Of a stretch of 64,000 bases of DNA, positions 56,113 through 64,000 are shown piece after piece. The notes under the pieces were generated by a model that had not been told where the DNA came from, made no database searches, and worked only from the letters and a program-made list of their open reading frames with translations. The position numbers were made by a program, and so were the translations under genes. Position 1 is the stretch's first letter, and every line of letters begins with the position of its first letter. This DNA comes from Legionella spiritensis (GTDB lineage: Bacteria; Pseudomonadota; Gammaproteobacteria; Legionellales; Legionellaceae): positions 3,250,501-3,314,500 of the forward strand of contig NZ_LT906457.1 in assembly GCF_900186965.1 (NCBI RefSeq), given 5' to 3'.

Positions 56113-58317
56113 ATGAGAGAAGGATATCATCGAGTCAAATATCGCCCCATGCCGAACCATGCAAGATTCGGCTTGTCCTCCCGGTTGTTTCATAATGAAG
56201 CGTGTTATACCGTAAAAGAACTGGCGCTTCGTAGCCTGATCCTCTCAACACGCGCGGCAAGCGGCATGGCTCAAGAATTATTGCAAACGGATAACCGGTG
56301 GTTTGATGATGACGAAACCGCGTTCATTAACGTCAACGAAGGCTCATGGATCTGGAATAGTGAACTGAAACCGCGTTTTGAGCTTGGCCGCGATGATTTT
56401 CACATTGGATTGCAGACCAAACGCAAGGTAGTCTGGACTCAATTATACACCATGACCCGTACCTTCGGTGATTACCTGCTAAAACGAAACAGCCTGCTAA
56501 GCGATGCCTACCTCAATCAGCCAATGAACTATTTTCTACTGGATATCGTTCATATTCTAAACCGCCTGGCCGTTATTTCCGATGGCCATTATGTCAACGA
56601 ACAGCTACGGCTGCTCCGCAAATATATAAGAACGGTAGAAATTCATATTCCCGCGGATGTTGGCAGTGATCGCCTTTTTCTCGCAGATTGCCGCCGCACC
56701 ATAGAATCAGATGTCCAGACTGAAATTGAAAACAAGCTGCAATCGCGTCAGTTGAAAGACAATTTTGAACGCTTGCAACAGCAGTTAACCCGTCTCGCGG
56801 AATTAAGACACACCGGACTGCATTTCGCTTTGACAGCAAATTCCGTCAACCCTCATCCTTATTGGGAACATTTTGATTCGCGACCTGAATTGCGGGACAA
56901 CCCTCATAAGGAATTTCCAACTCTGGCGGCAAAACGTTGCGCCAAACCCCTTACCGACGCGCTTGCCGAGACGCTAACCACCCATGAGTCGACGATGCGA
57001 CCGGATATCCTCGAACTGGATGAAACCATATTAGAAGACTGCGCAGATTTCAAATTTATAGATAACCTGCCCAAAGATCTCAGGAAAGCGTATAGTGAAA
57101 GTCTGGTCAACTTACAGGAAATCTCGCGTTTTCAACGTATTATTGAACAGGTATTGCTTTTATTTGATCAAGGCGGCGAGGTTTTTACGTTCATTCAGTT
57201 CCGTGAACAAATGCAAATGCTGTTACAAAGCATAGAACAGTTTGTTCATTATTCGCAGGCAAGCATTGTCGAAGTCATGGAGGGCAACACCCGCGCCTAC
57301 CATCAATATCTTCAGGAGAAACAGGATTTGAGGTGGTGGGAACCCTGGCTATCAAACAAAGCGGAAAAAATAGACGTATTCATCAGCAATCAGGATAATC
57401 TGGCTCGTTACCAGGTGTCACCGGGCGATTTACAGGAAGCGAGTAATGAACTGCTGCAGACCATCAGCGACCTGGATTCCCATTTAAGCCAGCACACCGG
57501 CCAAACCGGGCAACAGGCCATGCTAACCTCTCTGCAAGCATCGGTGCAACAATTAATGAGCGCAATGGATGCCTGGGTTGGACATCAGTATTTATTACGG
57601 GGTCTGTCCCCTCCTGCGAAATCAGATGTGTTTTTACCGCGGGAGGAAGATATCGGTGAAAAAATAGATGTTCAGAAGCCTATACCGGTTGAATCAGGGA
57701 TGAGGGGATTCAACCCGGAAAAACCCGAGATGCTCCATCCTGAATTATGCACATCGTCCGCAGCCCGTATATCTCCACCGATTACCTTCTGGTCTCCTCC
57801 GCCCTCACCTTTCAAATCCATTCCTTCGCCTTGTGACGTCATGTTGTCGGGGAGCAGCAGTACGGGTTGTGAATACCCGCAAATTGGTAATAGTGACAAC
57901 GCCCGTAACATCACTCTCACGCCAGCACCAAACCATTTTAACGCCGGTATGACTCTGGGTATTCTGATTTTATTGCCGCTTGGCCTGTTGATATTGAAGC
58001 TTCTATACGACGCCTGGACGACCCAGGCGGCCGCAAGGACTGAGCATGAACCACAGGGTGATCCCGAAACATTTGATAAACTGGTACGCAACATTGAGGA
58101 TTTGCTGGCTGAAGCCTGGCATCTGACCGATAACAAGGATACGGATCTCGGTCAATCCCTACAGGATTTCCAGAATGACTTACTGGAGCTCAAAATGGCG
58201 GCGATCAACAGGAAAAGCAACAATATCCTTAAGGCACAGGAGCTTTTTAACGACATTGACTATTTTATCAAAGACATACAAGAAGACCAATACACCTTTA
58301 CAACCCAGGCTCCGTGA
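56113..58317 (+). CDS. Hypothetical 734-aa protein with one C-terminal membrane helix, effector candidate
   Basis: Not recognised. A long helical region (1-480) is followed by a Pro/Ser-rich linker (about 510-610, with SPPPSPFKSIPSP) and one hydrophobic helix near residues 620-640 (GMTLGILILLPLGLLILKLLY). A charged helical tail (about 660-734) ends the protein. A ribosome binding site (AGGAGG) is well placed. The layout of a soluble head plus a late membrane anchor suits a membrane-targeted effector. The stop TGA is inside an inverted repeat (58308-58389), so the natural C-terminus may have been cut short. Confidence 0.65.
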   Translation: MREGYHRVKYRPMPNHARFGLSSRLFHNEACYTVKELALRSLILSTRAASGMAQELLQTDNRWFDDDETAFINVNEGSWIWNSELKPRFELGRDDFHIGLQTKRKVVWTQLYTMTRTFGDYLLKRNSLLSDAYLNQPMNYFLLDIVHILNRLAVISDGHYVNEQLRLLRKYIRTVEIHIPADVGSDRLFLADCRRTIESDVQTEIENKLQSRQLKDNFERLQQQLTRLAELRHTGLHFALTANSVNPHPYWEHFDSRPELRDNPHKEFPTLAAKRCAKPLTDALAETLTTHESTMRPDILELDETILEDCADFKFIDNLPKDLRKAYSESLVNLQEISRFQRIIEQVLLLFDQGGEVFTFIQFREQMQMLLQSIEQFVHYSQASIVEVMEGNTRAYHQYLQEKQDLRWWEPWLSNKAEKIDVFISNQDNLARYQVSPGDLQEASNELLQTISDLDSHLSQHTGQTGQQAMLTSLQASVQQLMSAMDAWVGHQYLLRGLSPPAKSDVFLPREEDIGEKIDVQKPIPVESGMRGFNPEKPEMLHPELCTSSAARISPPITFWSPPPSPFKSIPSPCDVMLSGSSSTGCEYPQIGNSDNARNITLTPAPNHFNAGMTLGILILLPLGLLILKLLYDAWTTQAAARTEHEPQGDPETFDKLVRNIEDLLAEAWHLTDNKDTDLGQSLQDFQNDLLELKMAAINRKSNNILKAQELFNDIDYFIKDIQEDQYTFTTQAP

Positions 58318-58389
58318 ACAACCTGTTTCATAGCCGCGATGACGACGTCATTCTCATTTTCGCCCTGTAAACAGGATGTTCACGGAACC
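58308..58389. repeat. 82-bp inverted repeat at the end of the 734-aa gene
   Basis: The arms 58308-58328 (starting GGCTCCGTGAACA) and 58369-58389 (ending GTTCACGGAACC) are complementary at 19 of 21 positions. The left arm contains the stop codon of the 734-aa gene. The arm motif resembles TAGGCTCTGTGAACC at 40231 and 51595 (minus). It could serve as a convergent terminator for both neighbouring genes, although T-runs are lacking. Confidence 0.7.
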
Positions 58390-58399
58390 TGACCCAGCA

Positions 58400-61186
58400 T
58401 TACATCAAGGCGAGCGCTTTTTCCTGCTCATAGGAACTGTCTTTTGCAAATTGACGTAAATCTCTCATAAATTGTTGTATATGCTCCAGGGTCAATTTGT
58501 TCATGAGTTGGTATTCTTCATCATCCTTTTTATCCGGATCGGTACTGATATCCGCTTGCATTGCCTGGATAATTTTATGATAGAGTATCGTGTTCAGGGA
58601 ATTGGTCTCTATGCCACCCTTGCAAAAAATATAACCCAAAACACAGACGTTCGAATGTTCCGGCTTCAGATATTCTTTCACTTCGCCCCTACGCGAGGTT
58701 GTCCAAAAGCTTATTTTTTTCTCGTAGTCCGTAATGGCCTCAAAAACCAGTCCGATAAATTTCTCGCGATCCAGGGCGGAAACCCAGCGTTTCATCGTTT
58801 TGTAAAATAAATTTGAGGGAATTGTAGTATGAGCAATGATATAGCTTTTAGCCTTTTCAGCGTAAGACTCCGCTTTGAACTTGTTTTCCGCAAACGCATA
58901 GCGCACGCTAATCAAATTTACAGCCACTTCTGACATGGAATAATCCAGCATCCTTGGGATTAAGCTCTTTAATAATATCGTATTTAATGAATTGCTTTTT
59001 GTTTCACCCCACCGCAAAATCCAGGCAAGAATTTCAGAATTTTCATCCGTACTTTCCTTGATGTATCTTTTTACCTCCGTATGCCGGTATTTCCAGGACG
59101 TTATGTTTGCCCAATAGGGCTTGTATACATCAACAGCTTCTGCAATATACGAATTCAACACCGAACGATCAAGCGTATCGACCCAATCAAACAAGGTTTT
59201 AAAACAGGAGTCAATAATATCCTGTTCCATATGATCCCGGATAATAGGCCTTACAATATCAGCACGCTCTGTAGACGTTAAAGGAGCATCTTCCTTAATT
59301 AAATGTCGCTCTAATCGGATACGATTCTGATAATTGTCTAACCGACCCGTTATCCTGACAAATACCTTTGCCCAACTGGTGTGTTCGCCAAGCAATTCGG
59401 GTATACCTTCTGTACAATCGAGAATTAACTGACTCAGGTTATTAGCAAACGTTCTATTGATTCCCGGAGTCAATTCCTCTTCGGTATAGTATTTTTGGCT
59501 GAGAACAGTAAGTTCTTTGAAAAATTTCTGGATGCGAATCAAACCTTCCCTCAAACTGCTGGTCTCATCACAATCCACTTTGATCGTTTCATCGACCCAG
59601 CTTGTTGACCCCATAAATTGCCAGGCTTCCGTTATGGCACTGTTCTCCGTATCAAGCGTTTTTACTGCTTCGGATGATTCCGGTTTGGTCAAATCAATGG
59701 ATGCTAGCGGCTCTTTGCTTAATTCGTTTTGTAACAGTTTAACCAGCGACTTGCCTTCGCCAAGGATATCTTTCAACAGGTCGATGTGAGCGTCACGAAA
59801 AACCTTATGGTAGCGCTGCCTGATTTTCTCTGCGCTGAATTGCCCCCTCTCCGCTATACAATAGGAATACCAGGGACTCTCCTGTTCAACCGTCTTTTTT
59901 TCATGGCTATGCGAGGCCATACCGCCTGACAGCAGATCCTCCGCTTTCCTGTCCCCATCCTCCTTGTGTGCCTGATACTCGCGGGCTTTTTCTATCCGAC
60001 TGTTTTCCGCAGAAGCCCATTCTGCCACTCTTGGCAGGCCCGAAGGCTTGTTTTGCAAAAATTGCGCAAAGCTCGGGACCGTCACATCTTTTTCATTCTT
60101 TTCGCAACCACCATAAAACACCACCGCACGATATAATTCATTGTATTCATTCTGGTTAAGCAACTCCATATGATCAACAAACGGTTTTCCATTGCTGATT
60201 TTATTGAACAACTCACCATGCACCTCCTCCAGCCGTCCGCTTTTTTCAGGTGGAAGGGATAGATAATCCAGTGGGATATCCCCGAAATACTCTTCCATTC
60301 GGGCCCGTATCATATCAGGGTCATAGGTGATTAGTTCGTGCAACAAAGACTGGAACATCTGTTCCTGGAAATACACACGACCGTTAGCCGTTTCAAAGCA
60401 AGGATTACCCGCCAGGGCTTGAAATGCTTCATGGGCTTTATGGGTTTTGTAAAGATTCAAATTTTCAGGGATAACGTGCGTTGGCCAATGCGTGCGCCCA
60501 TTGAGAATGGGAAAATTATCCAGATTCTTTGCCTTTAAGGTCATGGATTTTTCAGGAACAGGCACCAGAATCCCATGGATCCAGCGAGACCCTTTTATGA
60601 TAGAGGTGATAGGGTAGAGACACATATCATAATCAAATCCGAAAAACACGCTGTAGGCAAATCCGACAAATTCCTCCCAGTCCGGTCTGAAAAATATATC
60701 GTAATCCACTTTTTCACCGGAGCAAGCGCCGATGTTTCCCGGATGAACATCGTCGTTTTTCCATCGCCAGTACAATATCAGGAGATGAGCCATATTCGAC
60801 GCTAATAATTTACTTACATCAGGACAAACCAGATTTTTTTCCTGCTCATCGAGCGGCAAGGAATCCGAGTTGGAAAGCAAGGGTTTAAAGCCGGGAAGAA
60901 CAAGGGATACCGTTCCAATAATTTCATCCTTGTCATTGAAAACAAGACGCTCTTCTGCCGCGGCGTTACCAAAGGTTGTACGCATGCCAATACTCACCGC
61001 CACAGAATACTTGGCGAGCAGGGGTGGATAAGTCTCATCGCATGGTTTGTAAAACCCAAGTCTTTCCTTGCCGTCGCCATCGGTAAACACAACTTTTACA
61101 ACGTCATGTCCCGATTTGGGTACCGCCGATCCCGCCGTTTTATGTGTTAATTGGCCGAAACGTAACGCCTTCTTGGGCAGAGGCAT
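58400..61186 (-). CDS. Kinase-like protein (PI3/4K or HipA-type signature), effector candidate (928 aa)
   Basis: No close named match. Residues 1-190 look like a divergent protein/lipid-kinase fold. K47 is in GFYKPC (possible ATP lysine) and E78/E79 in NAAAEERLVF (possible helix-C glutamate). D146-V-H148-P-G-N151 in KNDDVHPGNIG fits the D-x-H-x-x-N catalytic loop of PI3/4-kinases and HipA, and D161/D163 in VDYDIFF sit where the metal-binding aspartate belongs. The remaining 700 residues are helical and unrecognised. The C-terminus YEQEKALALM has a short acidic/hydrophobic pattern compatible with Dot/Icm export. A folded leader precedes the ATG. Confidence 0.65.
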   Translation of the reverse strand: MPLPKKALRFGQLTHKTAGSAVPKSGHDVVKVVFTDGDGKERLGFYKPCDETYPPLLAKYSVAVSIGMRTTFGNAAAEERLVFNDKDEIIGTVSLVLPGFKPLLSNSDSLPLDEQEKNLVCPDVSKLLASNMAHLLILYWRWKNDDVHPGNIGACSGEKVDYDIFFRPDWEEFVGFAYSVFFGFDYDMCLYPITSIIKGSRWIHGILVPVPEKSMTLKAKNLDNFPILNGRTHWPTHVIPENLNLYKTHKAHEAFQALAGNPCFETANGRVYFQEQMFQSLLHELITYDPDMIRARMEEYFGDIPLDYLSLPPEKSGRLEEVHGELFNKISNGKPFVDHMELLNQNEYNELYRAVVFYGGCEKNEKDVTVPSFAQFLQNKPSGLPRVAEWASAENSRIEKAREYQAHKEDGDRKAEDLLSGGMASHSHEKKTVEQESPWYSYCIAERGQFSAEKIRQRYHKVFRDAHIDLLKDILGEGKSLVKLLQNELSKEPLASIDLTKPESSEAVKTLDTENSAITEAWQFMGSTSWVDETIKVDCDETSSLREGLIRIQKFFKELTVLSQKYYTEEELTPGINRTFANNLSQLILDCTEGIPELLGEHTSWAKVFVRITGRLDNYQNRIRLERHLIKEDAPLTSTERADIVRPIIRDHMEQDIIDSCFKTLFDWVDTLDRSVLNSYIAEAVDVYKPYWANITSWKYRHTEVKRYIKESTDENSEILAWILRWGETKSNSLNTILLKSLIPRMLDYSMSEVAVNLISVRYAFAENKFKAESYAEKAKSYIIAHTTIPSNLFYKTMKRWVSALDREKFIGLVFEAITDYEKKISFWTTSRRGEVKEYLKPEHSNVCVLGYIFCKGGIETNSLNTILYHKIIQAMQADISTDPDKKDDEEYQLMNKLTLEHIQQFMRDLRQFAKDSSYEQEKALALM

Positions 61187-61189
61187 GGC

Positions 61190-61222
61190 TCTTCCTTAAT
61201 ATTCTGTCTCCTACAGAATATT
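61190..61222 (-). promoter_or_regulatory. Leader hairpin with GGA loop next to ribosome binding site (possible CsrA site)
   Basis: On the minus strand AATATTCTGT (61213-61222) pairs perfectly with ACAGAATATT (61198-61207) around the five-base loop AGGAG. The ribosome binding site AAGGAAG follows at once, then the ATG at 61186. GGA in a hairpin loop plus a second GGA in the Shine-Dalgarno is the classical CsrA arrangement. Confidence 0.55.
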
Positions 61223-61313
61223 CATATTAAGCAGAAATCAAGGTTCAGTTCAATAGTATTTTTACTATCAAGACTGAATGGACAACACATGGATTGTATT
61301 TTCAGTTAACAGA

Positions 61314-63995
61314 TCAGGACATGCTGGCCTGCCACCTCATGCTTGTCTGAATGCTCCTGTCAAGGGCAAGAACGGCATCACTGGTGGTGGTTCTGGAAAA
61401 AAACCAGAAATCACCGGTATTGTATTTCCTGACGGCGTTCGCGATACCTATGGTCAGTAAAAGACTTAAGGCATTGCTGATAATCATCATGGACTTTCTA
61501 ATCCAGGGATGCCTGTCCTGACTCGCCACGGTAAGCAACGGTTTGGCAATATCATCGATTCGTTTTGCCAGCTCCTCTCCGGAAGGCCTTGTTTTGGCTT
61601 GCAGGGTCTCGCGTACCAGATTATAAATATTGCGGCGATACAGTCGCTCCGGCTCCACAAAGCCGTCGTACTTCAGAGGAGCGTCCTTCCGCAATCGCCT
61701 TCTCATCGCCTGACACTCTTTTTCTATCCTCAATATCAGATCAAGTACAAACCGCCCTTGTGCGGTGTTGCTTAGTAACAAATCAATCATTTCGTTCGCA
61801 TTATCCAGATCCAGTACCCTCAGTCGATTGACAAGCGATATTCTCGTAAGTACCTCCCTTGCAATGACCGGATCAGTCGAGTCATCGAAATTCATAACTT
61901 TTAATAAACCGCACGTCTTTCTTGTCACAATGAAACTACAAGCCCAATGAACGGCATCGGCCTGATGTGCCTTGGGTAATCGTTTAATAAATGAAAGCAT
62001 TCGACGAAAATCATGGCCCTTGTCATCCATAGCCAGCGCTAATCGCACCGTGTCCTCATTATCCTGTGCCATGTCCTTTAAATATTGGATAGCCTGCAAC
62101 CCTTGCCGTTGCGATTCGGCGTCTCGCTGTAACAATTCCCGTGTTGACAGGCCATGTTGTGATAACAGCAGGACGGCCGAAGCCAAGGCCTGAGACGTCA
62201 CAAAAATCCTGAAATAAGGCGTCTGGTGTTTTGCTGCCTCCCGGTTATCAAGATAAGCCGTTTGCAACGCACGTACCGCATTATCCAGCACCACGTCATC
62301 CAGTATGCCCGCATCAATGGCTCCGGAAGCAAACTCGTGAAATAGTTGACGTTTGATGTCAGTTACAAGCTTCAAGTCATGATCGAGAGCCGAAGAATCA
62401 TTGTGTTCCGCAAGCTTACTGATGGCTTTGGCCAGGAATCGACAGGTTGCCGGTGCGGCAAATACCGTTTCCAACGCCAAAAACCCTATGCTTTTGGCCT
62501 CGGCAATCATTCGCAGATAATTTACAACGGTGGTTTTTATGGTTTCACAGCACAAAGCCGTATCGTTCTCATCGTTGAGATCCAATGTTTCGACGCCAAC
62601 TGATAATTCGCTTAATTCCGTCTCACCGTTAAAATAATCCATCAGCAGGGGCAGCAGGGTGGCCAAATATTTTTTTACGGGTGATTGAAACTCATTGCCT
62701 TTGATATCCTGGGCAATCAAAGCCAGCAACACGCCAGCCTCCGCTGTAATGTGTTCCTCGATAAACGCGATATCGCAGGAATCCAGCACTCGCAACCCTT
62801 GATGCAGAACGGGGTTTTGACTCACCTTTTCCAGGAAATCAGGGGAATACCCTTTATTATGCAAATTAACCAGAAGACGGGATAAATAAGGATATTCCTG
62901 CAACGTATGGCGCAACCGCTCAAACTCATCCGCTTGCAATCGACCCTGGATCCAAAGCAGCAGGCAAGCGGTTTGATCCAAGGGTTGCGGCCATTGATAA
63001 AGGCCGGCAAGAACCGGTAACTTAAAAGGATCGTCAAACAAACTATCAATCAAAAGGCACAACTTCAGATCAGCTAATTTGTTAATAGCGGCAACCAGAA
63101 AGGGATTGGCAACGATTAAAGCCAGATTGGTGTCACGATAGCCCTGCTCCAGTAAAACTAGAGCGGCTTTGGTTTGCTCGACGTTTTCACAAAGGGTTAA
63201 CAACGCCGGGATATCCGAATCGGGTTCGGTAAGATAACGCATACCCGCATCTTGCAGAATATCAGGCGGTAATGGTTTCCCGCGCACCTGTGCGATCCGC
63301 TTAAATTTCTGCAGCAAATCCTTAAAATAGTCGCTGAGGACGGTCAGTGTTGCCAATGGCTCCACCGTATCATTTTCTTTTTTTCGCAACAAATAATCAG
63401 CCAGTTCATACGGGTTAACAAATTGCTTTAAATGAAAAGAGTCCTTGAGTAATAAAATTAAAGACTGCAACTCCTCGATGGTTATTTCCGGTTGATTCAA
63501 TACCAATTGACAAACTACGGTTTGCGCAAAATTATCCTCAGGGAAAGACCAGTTATCCTCGGAAAACAGGGCAAATTTATCAAACTGCCTCTCTTTATCC
63601 AGAAAAAAAGCCAGGTCTATAATCCGGGACTGGAAACCATAATCTTCCATGCGCTTGTAAACGCTTTGCAAGGTGTTGCATAAAGAGCCGGTATTATCCA
63701 GGCAGGAGAGGATCTGATGCGGAGCCGGATTCGTATGGGATAATGCGATTTTCTGCAAAAGTGGATCGTTAATGATCGAACCCGGCGAGGTTACAAGGCG
63801 CGCCAATAACGTCTGATTCTCGGGAAACCCGTCTTTTTCCGGATCACCAACCGATTCCGTACACAAATTCAATACATCACTATGATGATTGATGGTTCCT
63901 TTTGGAGTAATAATTTCCTTAATAATCGCCGCGATGAGGGGGGAGTCGGCCGCAGGCAACAACGTGTTTGCCAGAATGCTCTCTGACATACGCAT
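61314..63995 (-). CDS. Large helical protein with C-terminal hydrophobic helix, effector candidate (893 aa, start near window edge)
   Basis: Not recognised. Mostly alpha-helical with a repeated Leu-rich pattern (for example LLARLVTSPGSIINDPLLQKIAL) that resembles armadillo/HEAT-like solenoids. One hydrophobic helix lies near residues 840-860 (MMIISNALSLLLTIGIANAV). Possible starts are ATG at 63995 or 63989, but the codon before 63995 is also open and the window ends five bases later, so the true start may be upstream. There is no signal peptide. It follows the kinase-like gene's direction with about 130 bases in between. Confidence 0.6.
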   Translation of the reverse strand: MRMSESILANTLLPAADSPLIAAIIKEIITPKGTINHHSDVLNLCTESVGDPEKDGFPENQTLLARLVTSPGSIINDPLLQKIALSHTNPAPHQILSCLDNTGSLCNTLQSVYKRMEDYGFQSRIIDLAFFLDKERQFDKFALFSEDNWSFPEDNFAQTVVCQLVLNQPEITIEELQSLILLLKDSFHLKQFVNPYELADYLLRKKENDTVEPLATLTVLSDYFKDLLQKFKRIAQVRGKPLPPDILQDAGMRYLTEPDSDIPALLTLCENVEQTKAALVLLEQGYRDTNLALIVANPFLVAAINKLADLKLCLLIDSLFDDPFKLPVLAGLYQWPQPLDQTACLLLWIQGRLQADEFERLRHTLQEYPYLSRLLVNLHNKGYSPDFLEKVSQNPVLHQGLRVLDSCDIAFIEEHITAEAGVLLALIAQDIKGNEFQSPVKKYLATLLPLLMDYFNGETELSELSVGVETLDLNDENDTALCCETIKTTVVNYLRMIAEAKSIGFLALETVFAAPATCRFLAKAISKLAEHNDSSALDHDLKLVTDIKRQLFHEFASGAIDAGILDDVVLDNAVRALQTAYLDNREAAKHQTPYFRIFVTSQALASAVLLLSQHGLSTRELLQRDAESQRQGLQAIQYLKDMAQDNEDTVRLALAMDDKGHDFRRMLSFIKRLPKAHQADAVHWACSFIVTRKTCGLLKVMNFDDSTDPVIAREVLTRISLVNRLRVLDLDNANEMIDLLLSNTAQGRFVLDLILRIEKECQAMRRRLRKDAPLKYDGFVEPERLYRRNIYNLVRETLQAKTRPSGEELAKRIDDIAKPLLTVASQDRHPWIRKSMMIISNALSLLLTIGIANAVRKYNTGDFWFFSRTTTSDAVLALDRSIQTSMRWQASMS

Positions 63996-64000
63996 CTTGC

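Noticed and set aside
61195-61231. CTTAATAT half-site upstream of the kinase-like gene, first read as a PmrA box
   Set aside because: Only one 9-mer matches; the second repeat is absent and the sequence is better explained as the stem of the leader hairpin.
1-64000. CRISPR arrays, complete insertion sequences, prophage or rRNA genes
   Set aside because: None seen after reading the spaces between genes; the only repeats are the small elements reported.

Overview
The window is chromosomal DNA from a species of Legionella (Gammaproteobacteria). Three things show this. There is an OmpS-type Legionella major outer-membrane protein with a second tandem family member. There is an LbtU-like siderophore porin. 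Several very large, coiled-coil or helical proteins have no housekeeping relatives and look like Dot/Icm effectors. By eye the base composition is richer in G+C than the AT-rich L. pneumophila genome, so this is probably another species of the genus. No phage, complete insertion sequence, CRISPR array or rRNA operon is visible.

Layout. 0-10 kb: the 3' end of a fabH, an orphan gene, ihfB, dcd, a slipin/NfeD membrane pair, an LbtU-like porin, two tandem MOMP genes and motY. 10-15.6 kb: pyrC-rnt, then an oxidative-stress block (2-Cys peroxiredoxin, grxD, sodB), argD and a metallo-hydrolase. 15.6-24.4 kb: a SulP-STAS-cNMP transporter coupled to a patatin phospholipase, an orphan gene, rlmB-rnr and a lone solute-binding protein. 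24.4-32.1 kb: a DUF4254 gene, a polytopic effector candidate, brnQ and a 1094-residue coiled-coil effector candidate. The last gene has a PmrA-like tandem box in its promoter and a glutamate-rich C-terminal tail. 32.2-35.2 kb: a tight operon of a retropepsin-like protease, an inactive transglutaminase fused to seven membrane helices, and an ATP-grasp amidoligase. 35.5-46.4 kb: a DUF2975/HTH pair, rsmA - degenerate HD-relaxase-like gene - apaH, tatC, hspQ, ubiD-fre, an ADP-ribosyltransferase-like candidate and pldA. 46.5-56 kb: rho, trxA, rsmE, an APC permease, fumC, a GDPD, tRNA-Leu(CAG), a LOG-family gene and psd. 56-64 kb: three consecutive large effector candidates, one of which has a lipid-kinase/HipA-like catalytic signature.

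How it works together. The core genes cover nucleotide, lipid, ubiquinone, RNA and redox maintenance. The accessory genes point to interaction with a eukaryotic host. Regulatory DNA ties some of them to known Legionella circuits: a PmrA-like box at 28.73 kb, and a hairpin with GGA in its loop next to a GGA-containing ribosome binding site at 61.2 kb, which fits CsrA control. Several non-coding elements recur or have long inverted repeats. These are a 117-bp MITE-like element, a REP-like pair, a short motif found at gene ends, and a roughly 160-bp inverted repeat upstream of rho.

Limits. All functional calls come from reading motifs and family resemblance without database searches. Effector status is inference throughout.
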